The position numbers and the translations under genes are program-made. Shown one piece after another: positions 12,760 to 24,269 of a stretch of DNA of 64,000 bases; the stretch's first letter is position 1; every line of letters begins with the position of its first letter. Below the pieces are notes generated by a model. It saw only the letters and a program-made list of their open reading frames with translations. It was not told where the DNA came from and did not search any database. Origin of the DNA: Sipunculus nudus (taxonomy: Eukaryota; Annelida; Sipuncula; Golfingiida; Sipunculidae); the NCBI GenBank assembly GCA_026874595.1, contig CM049307.1, positions 95,640,330 through 95,704,329 of the forward strand. The letters run 5' to 3'.

Positions 12760-13390
12760 GATTACACATCACAGTTCATCACTGCCAACTCTGATCTTTC
12801 TGTTGGTGTTCCACAAGGGTCCGTTCTTGGCCCACTCCTCTTCTCACTCTACACAAGCAAGCTCTCACAACTCCCTGCTGACTACTCATATATAATCTTC
12901 TATGAGGAACTTGAACTTGCGCAGTCGCATAAGCCACCTATATTAAATCAACATTAAAGGAGTAATGATAAAATCAGGAGATTTCTAACGCAAAAGGCAG
13001 TGGCCAGTCTGGTGCAGGCATTTGTGACTGCTTGAGTCGAAAATTCGCTCCACTCTCGACTGCTCCACTGTCGTCTATTACATCATAGAAGACTTAAGAC
13101 ATCGAAGAACAAAGCAGCAAGCAATAGAGCCAATAAACATTTATACCCACCATGAAGGAGCTTTATTGGCTCAAAGTCCCACAGAGGATTGAAAAGTCCT
13201 TTTGTTAATATTCAAGGAGCTTCATGAACCGGCACCCATTTATCTCACTAACTTCCTTAAGCCATACAAGCCAACGCGACGCTTCGTTAACAAAATGATT
13301 TCCTTCTTGTCCCCCCTCCAGCAATTCAGTCTCGTTTTGGAAAGCGAACCTATCCGTTGCGGCCAGGCTAAGGAATAACCTGCCATGTCA
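12760..13390 (+). mobile_element. Degenerate non-LTR retrotransposon (LINE) fragment
   Basis: About 12770-12860 encodes GVPQGSVLGPLLFSLYTSKL, the reverse-transcriptase motif of Jockey/CR1/L2-type LINEs. At 13155-13260 a shifted frame reads like the C-terminal LINE segment 'LxWLxVPQRIxxK...', followed by YLTNLL-like and 'YKPTRR'-like remnants. Frames change and stops occur. It is a dead, internally deleted copy. Confidence 0.75.
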
Positions 13391-15236
13391 CATAACATGC
13401 ATATTGATTGGCGAAAATGATTTTTTTTAAAGCCAAAGTGTCATGTGAAAGCTCGTTAACGTTTCTTTAGTGTCATAAAACCACTTTAAAACATATTTGG
13501 GGGCATGTTTGTTGTCATTAACGTGTACCTATTTTGTAGGTTGCAATGAATAAATTCGGGGGAGAAAGAAAGCAAAGGAGGTTTTAGATACATTGTGCTC
13601 TCTGTGTTGGTATGAGTGCACGCGAGTCTTAGCGCTCCGAGTCACGACTTTGCGCTATATATATACTATTTAATACTAGTTATCATTATTATTTTAGGAC
13701 CGCTTTGTCCCTTCCTTTGTTCAAACGGAAATTTCATTCCCATTATGTATGCTGCGCAAAGAATGAGTCGCCAGAGTGCCAAGTAGTTTATGCATCTAAT
13801 ATCTGTTGTAAAATGTTGATATGTTTTCCAAGCAACATTTGTTTAATTTCATGGATATCATTATTTCGTTCTCTTTGTTTGTATGTTCAATATTCATTAA
13901 ATTCTAGTTTTTTTTAATTCTCAAAAAAAAATTAAGTGAGTATTATGCCTAAAACTAAAATAAACTGGTAACCTTTAAATGGACCCATCACAAAATGTAA
14001 AGCCTTGATCTACAGTCATTATAGCTATGTGCAATAAATCATGCTCAAATGCTATATATACAGTGTTATGAAAACTTTTTTTTTAATATTCTAACCTTCG
14101 ATAACTAGGACCTGGATAGCTATGGCTTTTGCATAATAGCTGTCTAACTATATTATACAATTTGGTCACAGCAACTCCATGGCGTATCAGAATTAATTTG
14201 GATTTTTTTTATCTTTTGAAGATTTTGTGAACATTCGTTTATATCAGTCAATATGCTTTCAGAAATTAAAGTTGTTTATCAATGCTTCCGATGATGTCAA
14301 AATAGGTACAACAGAATTAAAATATGAAAAGGGAAAACCCTGTCTCTTCCACTTTCAGTTTTCTTTATAGATACTATAAGAATCAAAGCTGTTCTACATG
14401 GACGGAATCAACTGGGATCAAGTTTTTTATTGAATATAGGACCCACTGGCCTTACAAATGGAGATTGGTTAACAAACGGTCGATTCACCTTGTCTTAAGT
14501 ACGATACACGATTATTACACCGGTGTAATAAGTACTCTGCCGAATCTTGATATTTCTCTGCCGAATCTGCCGACCGTGTCCTGATATTTGTGGCGGCAGG
14601 GTCCTCTTTGGTCCTACAGTTCCCTCTACTGTATATACTAAGTAATATAGCTGTCTCCTTTCACGAAAACTATTTTATCATTAGACTTGTCTGGGCGTCG
14701 TTTCTGATTTATCTATGACCTGAAGGCGTCAATTTGAAATGTTCATACACTCGTAGATTTGTAATTTATTCATACATTGCATGGCAGGCAATATATTCCG
14801 AATTGACAGGCTTAACATTTTCCTTTTGCAGTTTCATAAATAAAGGTTAAAGTAAGATATTTAACAGGGAAACTGATCAGATTAGGACAGAGCAAAGACC
14901 ATGTATTTGCCGAATATCAAGGAAGCAGTTTCAAAAATAATCAAAGTTATGCGAGTATAACCAGTGTGGCATTCTCAGACCACAAGAGACTGAGGACGTT
15001 TATAACGAGATTACTTGTATGTGTGGGGACGCAGGAAATCTCATGTATAGAATCACATGATTTCACTTAGACGGAAACAAATCATTTATATTTTAAATCA
15101 TCATTTGGCATATGTTTATTATCATGGTTACCTTACTATGGTCAAACTATTTTGACTCAGTTTCAGTTACCTTGACCTATTTTCAAGGTCACAGGGACCA
15201 ATAAGTACAATATCCATAGGTGGAGATCCGTGACAC
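13391..15236. other. Intergenic, no gene recognised
   Basis: No coding exon was supported on either strand. An ORF at 14324-14584 has no recognisable domain and no splice context. Confidence 0.35.
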
Positions 15237-16340
15237 TTGTATGACTGTTACAAGAAGTCTGGTATTTTTTTAGTTTTTAAGTGCTCCGCACAGTTAAAAT
15301 TTCAGTCTATGTTTTTAAACAGTAATTTAGACCTGAAAAGTATCGATTCAAATGCTATACCAGTCTTTTATAAAGAAATTTTAAAAGGTTATGTAAAGTT
15401 ACGGAAAAGGTATTTTAATTATGTTCCATTGAAACAGAAATTTATTTGGATCAATAGGTTTACACAAATTAGTTTAACCAAAATACGTTTGAAAAAGGAT
15501 TGTCATAAATAATTTTTAAAGATAGAATTGCCAAGTTTAAAAGTGTCAAAGGGCAAAACGAAAACAACAGAGATCCACACTCCTTTTTGTTTTCTTATGG
15601 TAATTTTTTTCCACACAAACTATATATTCGTGTTCAATAAAAACAACATTAGATGAAGAGCCATTTCAGGAAATTTATGTGCTTCCTTTTAGATTATGTA
15701 TGAATACAAAGTCTAAAGTGTTCCAGTAGAAACTGTTAAATAAATGTTCACTAAATAATTACTGGTTACATAACTGGAGCATCAAGGATTCCAACTTATA
15801 AACATTTTGTTATATAGCACCAGAGAATTTACTGTATTTATTCTGGACTTGCTGCAATGTTAAAAAACTATGAGCAGATATTGACAATTGATGTAAACAA
15901 AAAGTTTTGATATAGTGATAAATTAAACAACTGTTCTATATGGTTTCATAGGTGGAGCTGTCTAAGGAAACTTAATTCTTTTGATAGTTAATATATGAAT
16001 CAGACTAAAAATAACGGAAAATGTCAATTCTTAGCAAAATTTTTTTAATATGGAAATATGCACCAATAGAGTATATTCTGGCACAAAATACAATAATGTT
16101 ACACAACTTAATGAAAGATTGGAAGGATACAATCTCCGGAAAAATTTTAACAATTATGTACAAGGAGAGAATTTGTACTTTTAAGAACATTGTTATTAGT
16201 GTTTCAGTAATATTTATCTAGTAACTAATAATTAAGTAACTACATAAGTTCAGATTGTACAGTCAGGTGGGACAGTATAATCATAACATTGTGTTCATTG
16301 TATACTGTTATTGGCAACAAAAATAATTGTATGTATCAAA
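15237..16340 (+). mobile_element. Decayed L1/Tx1-like LINE 3' part
   Basis: The ORF at 15237-15512 contains IPVFYKEILKGYVKLRKRYF, like the '(I/L)PxFYxxxLxxF' region downstream of the RT domain in L1/Tx1 elements. Around 15820-15870 the translation PENLLYLFWTCCNVKK matches the 'ETxxHLFWxCxxVxxFW' motif near the end of such ORF2 proteins, and 16021-16220 keeps a further open stretch. Several stops intervene. The assignment rests on motif memory. Confidence 0.55.
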
Positions 16341-17145
16341 TGTCCAATATATACTGCTAATAAAAAAGGTCTGACATTGAATACAGCACATATTTTTGTA
16401 TGAGAAAAAAATCTTGCTTCGTTTTTGTTTCAGCGGTTGTTTAATATACTGAACATTACCTCCGCGCGTAAAGTTAAAGGCTTAATACTGGTGTACAAAA
16501 CCGTCCGTTTTTTTTTTTTTTTTTTTTTTTACTCTCTATTTCTCTCTTCCACACACAGCAGCGCACAGACACGCATACATTAAAATGTGCACAATTTTTG
16601 CCACAAAATATGTGAGATGAGACAATTTAACATCATAACATTTATTGTACAAACATTTCTAAATAGTACAAATCACAGGTATGAATATACGCTTTAACCA
16701 AATGCTATAGAAATATTCATAATCAAGATAAATCTCCTGCCAGCCAAATTATTTGAGAGATTTTAGATAGTAAAATCTGCTTATATCAAAATAAAAATGT
16801 TGACCACAGATGCGGCTCTTACCATTGGTGTTATTAAAATTGATGCATGGTCTTATACAGACATACTGAACGATAGTCGGGTCCTTTTTTGTTTGTATTT
16901 ATTTATGGTAAGGTCACTAAACAGCTAAGCGTTTAGTTTAGTAGTATTAGTAAAAACTTTACACAGTTATTTAATTACATATTAATGTTAGTATTATAGG
17001 CAATGAACGATCACGTGATTGAAAATATGAATATTTATAAGTCAACAATAGTTTGAATAAGAACAGTGTCATGACGACAGTCCTATTTGGGTATAATGTG
17101 TTGTGACGTCATTATTACGTCATGACATATGTTGACGTCAGTGGT

Positions 17146-19959
17146 TCAGGGATAATCGGGGTACAGGCAGTCATCTCCTTGGTAGGTCGCTACTGGTTCT
17201 GTGAGGAAGTCGGTGAATCCTTTCTCTTCCATAAAAGCTCTAACTTCAGTGTCGTACCTCTCCATGAAAACCTGAACAAAACCCAGTTAAAATCAAATAT
17301 CTCGCTACTTGAGGTCAATGGAATATTTGGACTTACTTAAAACTTAATGTAACATGCATATACCAAGAATATACCAATAAATGGTTTGTTATTATTAATA
17401 ATTGGAGCAGTAGAAGTAGTAACAGTAGTAGTAGAAGTAGTAGAAGTAGTAGCAGTAATATTCATAAGACAAGTATATAACTATTGACAGTCGAGTAGGT
17501 GGTGCGGTAAACTATAAGATTATGAAGAACCTATTCAGGAATTATGAGCAGTTATTATATAAGATAGAGCAAATATTTCCTTCCCGGTATTCTTTTCAAT
17601 ACGTTACTCTCGTTATGCAAAGTCTAAATATTTCTGAGGATTCTCCCTTGCATAAAAAACCCACAACTGTCTGGTACAAAAGTAAGAATAAATCTTCTGT
17701 TTAAGCACTATTATATTTGATTTGTTAATAATGAATTAACAATAAACAAACACTGTAGGCCTTACTAAGCAAATGATGTGAAGATTTTTAACATGTTATA
17801 CCGATTACATTCGTGTATAGGTCGACTGACTCACCTTGGGATCACGGGCCAGTACGTAGAGTCCCTTTAATTCCGAATCGTCGCTGGTCACCACGGCATA
17901 ATCGTACAGATTGTCAGAGTTCACGGGACCAAGCTTGATCACCCAGTCTGTACGCACATAAAAGGAAGCAATTCAAAAGGATAATATATCACTAGTTGAC
18001 TCTTGTTGACAGAGTCTGTGTTCCGGTACATGGCGCTCCTTCTAAACAAGATAAGTGAGCGTTAGCTATTACACCGTGAATTAAAGAGAACTTTTGAAGA
18101 GACAGATATACAGCCTTTAAAGACATAAATGCGGAGTGTTATATGCGGATATGTTTTAAACGGCAGCAAATCAACTCTGTTTGGCACCGATATTACTAAG
18201 CCGGAACCGTTACACAAATCAGCAAATTAGACGAGAGAGACTTTTGTACAAAGTGACTACTTCTATTAACCACATAACAAGACTCTGTAACGAATTGAAA
18301 CTTAATGGTGCCCATTCACCTGCCTTTTGAAAAAGAATTTCATGTGATTTCTGGCTTCCTCTCTGTATATATTAATGATCCGAGGGTAATTCTGGTTATG
18401 AAAACCTCTTATAACGCCTCCGTGAAGGATGTATAAACTTGTTTATCAACAACGTGTTTAAAAACACAGCTATGTTGACAAACGGGGAAAACATATAACC
18501 TTAGGTGGTAGGTTGCATATATGCCGAGGTAGAATGGTCACTTGTTGCAAAACGCCATTTCAAAAGATCTGGCCTATCTGACTTGCCGCCAGATGCCCTT
18601 GTTGAATTTGCTTTATTTTAGTTGGCCCTCACAAATTATAAACACGTTGAAATAAACAAAACAAGCAGCCTATGTGTAATGATTACCACTATTTCTGACC
18701 TATTTTGATTTGAAACTCGATCAAGTAGAAACACACATTTTACTCATACACGTCTTCATGTATCTCTTATCGCAGGAGCCTTAGTATGCACACATTATCA
18801 TGTATGTTACATGCATACTTTAGATAAGAACAAATTAGCATATATGTAAGCGTTGAAGGAAAGTCATTACAGCAAGCTATATCTTATTTATGGGGTCATT
18901 TGAAAAGTTGTAAATGAAAAATGTGCAGTTAAAATTCTGGATTTTTGCAGTTCAAAACATTATAGTGTTTATCTAATTAGACATAAAAACACTTTTATGA
19001 CCATGATGAAATGATTGGATTTTGTCTAATTTTCTGATCATGATTTTACATGATATAATTGATTTGGGTATGATGTTTTGACATCCTATTGTGTTTCTCT
19101 TATAATTTTATATAATTTGTCGTATTTTTCTTCATAACTAATTGATACTATAATATTATCAATGAAACAATGATAGAAAATCGACTCAAGATATTTTATA
19201 TTGACAGAGTATACACTAACTAGATAGATGTACAAAGTTATGGGATGAAACCAGATATATAGTTATCTTCGGGAATTTAACGAATTTATAACGAAGGTAA
19301 TGCAGCTCTGGATTTTTCTTAAAATATACCCTGCATTATATAGAATTATTATAAGATAAATGTGTAACTTGCATGCGAACTGAACAGCTTGGACAGGCAC
19401 ATCGAGGCGGACAGTAAACTTTCCGGGTTCGCTGGTGGTGTATCCCCATCCCCTGATCTGAGAGTAGGGACCGGTACCGGAGTCCTGTCTGTTTCCGTTA
19501 CGTACTGTTACTGTCGTCTTATTGTACAAGGCGTCTGGAAACGAAATAATTAATTTTAAAAATCTAACGTTAACCATCTACAGAAGTTCTGCTTGAGATA
19601 TGATTTTAAACATACATTTCGGACAAGAGTATTTGTAAGTGTAATATTTCAAAAGTTCCTGTTACATTTAACTGAACCATTTTTTATCTGATTCTTATCT
19701 GCGCCATCGATGATCATATAAAAATTCGTAAAAAAAATGTTTTCTCTTTAATTCAACAGGGTCATTTGCATACACCAAATCCAGATATAGATGGAGTACT
19801 GGTCAGATAAGCATCAGAATTTCAGATTTGACACATCCGCTAGATATATTCTTTCAAAGCACATTTAGATATGATACTGAGCATATAGTTAAAACTCTAG
19901 AGAAGCGCTTTAATGCTCTGCTTTTAATTTATTTTATTATTTGTGTTTTATCATGAATT

Positions 19960-20005
<46 letters not shown>

Positions 20006-20760
20006 ATACTCACAGTCTGCGATGATGCAGGTAGCGTTCTCCCCGTATGTAACAAAGCCGTAACGGTTTCCATAAGTCTAAAATACAAGAAACGCCAAAC
20101 AAAGATGAAGAAGATATGTTTTTAATCACACAGCATTATTACAAAAAAACAACAGTAACACATATTACTGCCTTATACATTTACTTTTAATGACGGTGAA
20201 ATATGGAAACAACCAAATAAAAATTAAATGTTGTCCTTATAAGAACAAGCCCACAGGAAAAAGTATGAGTCTACGCATTTTCTTATTTATAAAACTACAC
20301 AAATATAGCTCTTTTACCCTGATCTTTTTGTGCTTGTATCTGTGAGCCAAAATATCGCACAATTGTTCCCCCTTGATCTATATAACGTTCAAACTTTTCA
20401 GACTAAATTCGACCCCTTGTTCGTCAGAACAAACGTGCTCGAAGGATTCATTATTTATAAATACACTTATAAAAAAATTCAAGACGGGCATATCACTATA
20501 ATTGTACTACACAGTCCAAATTCCCGTTTTTTTTTTTTTTTTTTTTTATTTTGTTCCGTGAATGATCGCTCATATTACTGTTACATTTGTTTGAGGATAA
20601 ATTGAAGGATAAACGAAAGGTGCACAGAGACGCCTAAATTGTTAACATAAGTTACCTGGTACCAGCGACCGATATAGCTGGGAATGTTGAGTTCGGGCAC
20701 TGTTTCTATCCAAGCACTAGCGACTGTAGCGCACAGTACAACGAGCAGCAAACTCTTCAT
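17146..20760 (-). CDS. Lipocalin B, apolipoprotein-D-like, secreted
   Basis: Five coding exons on the minus strand: 20760-20656, 20077-20014, 19534-19373, 17947-17835 and 17271-17146. They give 189 codons plus TGA. Exon lengths and phases equal those of gene A except exon 3, which is 9 bp longer (VPVQAVQFA against VPVEFP). Residues 1-16 (MKSLLLVVLCATVASA) are a signal peptide. Then come YIGRWYQ (lipocalin motif 1), GENATCIIADY, YWVIKLGP, YDYAVVTSDD and C-terminal DDCLYPDYP. The strand cysteine and the C-terminal cysteine are placed for the standard disulfide. In the last exon A and B differ at 6 of 41 residues, so they are recent paralogues in tandem. Intron 3 starts GCAAGT, a GC-AG intron; the rest are GT-AG. 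The protein is a likely secreted carrier of a small lipophilic ligand, ligand unknown. Confidence 0.9.
18290..18640 (-). repeat. Dispersed repeat, copy 1 of 3
   Basis: Reverse-complement matches to 50010-50415 and 56190-56545 are visible: the segments with TTGCAAAACGCCATT, TTGTTTATCAACAACGTG and GATTTCTGGCTT occur in the same order. It lies in intron 3 of lipocalin B. No coding capacity is seen. Confidence 0.55.
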
Positions 20761-23270
20761 GGTTGATGTAAGCGGCCGGCGAGAAAGCGGAAGGTTGGAT
20801 GTGTTGTCTGGACACTGTGAAGCAGACGACTGTGCTCTTTCCTTGTATGACGCTGGTTTTATACGGTTACTCAGCACGTGTCACGCCACGATTTGAGTCA
20901 GCTGTGGACAGAGATAGTGTCAGAGATAGCCACTGTGCCCCTTGTAGACTTGTCTGGACATCTGAAACCGGACATCTGTCGTACGTGTCCGGCACCAGTA
21001 TATTCACACGTGTAGCAGCCTCAGTGTATGTAGCGTCTGTTCAATCATTATTCCATTAATAGGAGATTTAAAATTTTTACGATTAAATTTTACGAGTTAA
21101 ATTGGACATAATTTTAAAATATTCCGTTCATCATTTAGTATTAATTATCATCCCATTATAAGCATTTAACCTTCGATGACACCCTTTTTTGGTACTTTAG
21201 GATCACTCTGTTCCACAGTGTGCATCACAATTGACGTCAGTGGCCCATTTTTTAAAAACTAGGTAAAATGGAGTAATGGAGTACAGTCTTTGTTATGGCT
21301 TCCGTTTATGTTCCAATATAGACGTAAAAATATGTATGTAATGTACAAATACAACGTTTTAGCGGAAAGACGGATTCAGTCATGGCGGCTGCCGCTGAGG
21401 GATGAAAAATATAATGAAAAAGGGTTTCCTTATCATAAAAGAGAGACAAGATTAACCAAGACATTTCCCCGATTAGAAATATTTCTTTCTTTATTTTATT
21501 TTTTTCTCACGTGTGACTCAATATGATATGCCGTATACACCAGATACGTGTGAAGAACAAGAAAGGCTCGAAATTGTGTTAAACCCAATATATTACAATA
21601 AACTTAATGTTCTTGAGCTACTTTCTTATTTTCTTTTGAATGGCGATAAAAAAAACACAAAATGCCCAGTGTCATATTTTATTAATTATTACGATAAACA
21701 TTCTCTAATAGATCTACTGAGCCGGATTGGGGCCAAGCTTAAAGGACACGTGATAGTGCACGTGACTGACTGATTACAAGCGCGTGTCGCAACAAAAACA
21801 GACGACTGCAAAACTTCCGTTTTAGGAGCACCTACCCTTATAAGATTTGTGATCACATATTCTCCTATAAATTTGATGATTGTAGTTTTTAAATCGAGAT
21901 AGCACTGGCCGACATTCAAACCTTTACCCTTACCGCCGCACGTATAAAAAAAGTATAAATGTTGTCTGGAGCTTTTACTGTGCAGGCTTTTAGAAACGCT
22001 CGCACAAAGCAAACAATATATGCACGAGAAACCTATTTGCCTCATTGAACCAGATTATACTATCATAAACAAGAATATGATAAATATGTGTCTAGGGGGC
22101 CTGATATGAATAATACCAAATGATACGAAGTTTATTGACCTCTGAATCTGGGGACTAGCCAGGGTATAGATACGGGGGATGCCGGGTTTGTTAGCATACC
22201 ATTAGCGAGAAGGAGAAATTGAATAACTAGAATGTTAACATTCTTATGATTTTTAAGTATTTCAGACCAAAAAAAAGTTACCACATCATTACACAAGAGC
22301 ACCGCAAAAATGCATAATACGCCCATCGTGTATCAGGTGACCTCTGACCTCATTAAATATGCGTGAATTTTGATGAGAAGGTAAATCAGGTGAAAACTCT
22401 TTTGGTAAATATGTATATTGAGTGTCATGAAAATGCAAAGGATTTTTTGGATGTTAATTTCCCACATTGCCTCTAAAGTGCGGTGACATCGAACCTCTTT
22501 AAATATGTGTGGATCTTGCTGGAAATCAAACTTAGGCGAGATATTTTATTGATTAACACCATGACCTTATTGAATATGCGTGGATTTTGCCGATAATCGA
22601 ACTCGAGCGAGACAATATGGTGGTAAGTAGTTATGGCGAGATTGGTGAAAATCTATCAAAGCCCCGGAAAGTTATCGCGGCGACACTAAAGGTTAACGGA
22701 CAGACGAACATACGGACGGACGGACGGTGAGTATACCATAATACTCCCGTCATATGACGGACGTATAAAGACTGAGCATGAGAAAACAAGCGTTAATAAT
22801 TGCAAACTGTTGCAAATTACAAATCACTTGTTTTGAATGCATCGTTTATAGACTCCATGATAATTATGTAACTCTAAAACTCTATCGTAGGTTCTATAAT
22901 TATATAATACAAAAAGAATACAAAAAGGAATTATAATGCGAACACGAATCATTTTTTTAATGTACTAAATTCTACTGTCATCTAGTATTAGTATTTTGTC
23001 ACAAGCAGTAATTTGGTGTCTCAAATCAGAATTATGTAATAAGAATTCAATTGTGTTCATTTCACGATCATTGAACACGAAATACATTTGGCCATTGTAC
23101 ACACGTGCTGGAGCCCCCGCCCTTGATAACCAGCTGTACACATTACCTGTGCAACATTTGAGACATGCCAGTGCACGTGCTTATTTCCACCAAGGGACCT
23201 ATATAGCCTTGGTGAGCCAATATCGCGGACGTTGTCACTACTTCCCTGCAATCAAAGAGACCGTTTAGCT
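20761..23270. promoter_or_regulatory. Divergent promoter region of lipocalins B and C
   Basis: The region separates head-to-head genes B and C. Next to B: TATAAAA (20863-20857, minus) and CACGTG (20880-20875) with 11 bp between. Next to C: CACGTG at 23174-23179 and TATATAG at 23200-23206 with 20 bp between. Further CACGTG boxes occur at 21007-21012, 21747-21752, 21759-21764 and 23102-23107. The middle (22330-22760) is a dispersed repeat. No exon is seen. Confidence 0.6.
22330..22760 (+). repeat. Dispersed repeat with ACGG-run end
   Basis: Three degenerate segments beginning 'TGACCTCxGACCTCATTxAATATGxGTG'-like at about 22338, 22487 and 22560 lead into ACGGACGGACGGACGG and then a TATAC...ACTCCCGTCATATGACGG palindromic tail. 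This form is common among bivalve interspersed repeats (from memory). Confidence 0.5.
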
Positions 23271-24212
23271 ATGGGGTTAATAGTACTAGCTGTTTTACTG
23301 GGACTTGGAAGTCCTGCTTTTTGCCAGGACCCTCCAATCCCAACCGTGCCGGAACTGGTCACAGAACGTTACATTGGTCCTTGGTTCCAGGTCAGAATTT
23401 TTGGATATATTATTAGCGACAAAGGAGCCAGGCTATTCGTTATTAATGATTCATTTGTTTGTGATATTTACCTACGCATCTTGCATAATGTATATAACAT
23501 CATATTTCACCACCATTAGCTTCTTTTAAATTAGATAATAAAACTAACCTTTACATATAAATTTTAGTACAGGATTATTAGAAACCATGTTGTAAAAGTG
23601 ATTTCGTAATGCTTCATTGTCCTAGTAATTGTGCTCATAGTAATGATTTTTCCAAAGCAAATCCTTTAATTTTTAAAACTGGACAAAAACATTATTGCTA
23701 TATGCAAGTGTTCTGATTTGAACGGTAACTTCTGTGGGTTATTTTTCTTTTATTAATTCAACGTAATAAGTTAGAAATACTTTTACTTTCAGATGTTTAG
23801 TAACAGAGCTAACTTCATTTACCAGTACGAGGCCACAGCGGTTTGCGGCACGACACAATGTGAGTGTTCTGTTTAAATTCCCTTAATGCACACTCGCAAT
23901 GTGGAAGTAAATCTGGTTTAAACCATACGTGAGTTCATGAACATGAATCACCAACAGAATATTTACACTAAAGTTTTACAAAAAAAAGTTTATCGGAATA
24001 CACAACGTGGCACAAATGCGATACAATGGATAACAATGAGGGGAGAGAAGTGGTTAAACGAGATGGCTTATACTGCGTTAAAAAGAAGATGGCAAATATT
24101 AAGAAAAAGAAATGTCGGACGATGAACGTACATACATTGGCTCTCAATATTAGAGCAAATCATTAGAACTGATAAGACCAAAATAGAAATACATAAGCAT
24201 CCATATATACAT

Positions 24213-24269
<57 letters not shown>

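Noticed and set aside
14324-14584. 86-codon ORF with several Trp and Tyr
   Set aside because: No recognisable domain, no splice sites and no repeat evidence; chance length in AT-rich DNA is possible.
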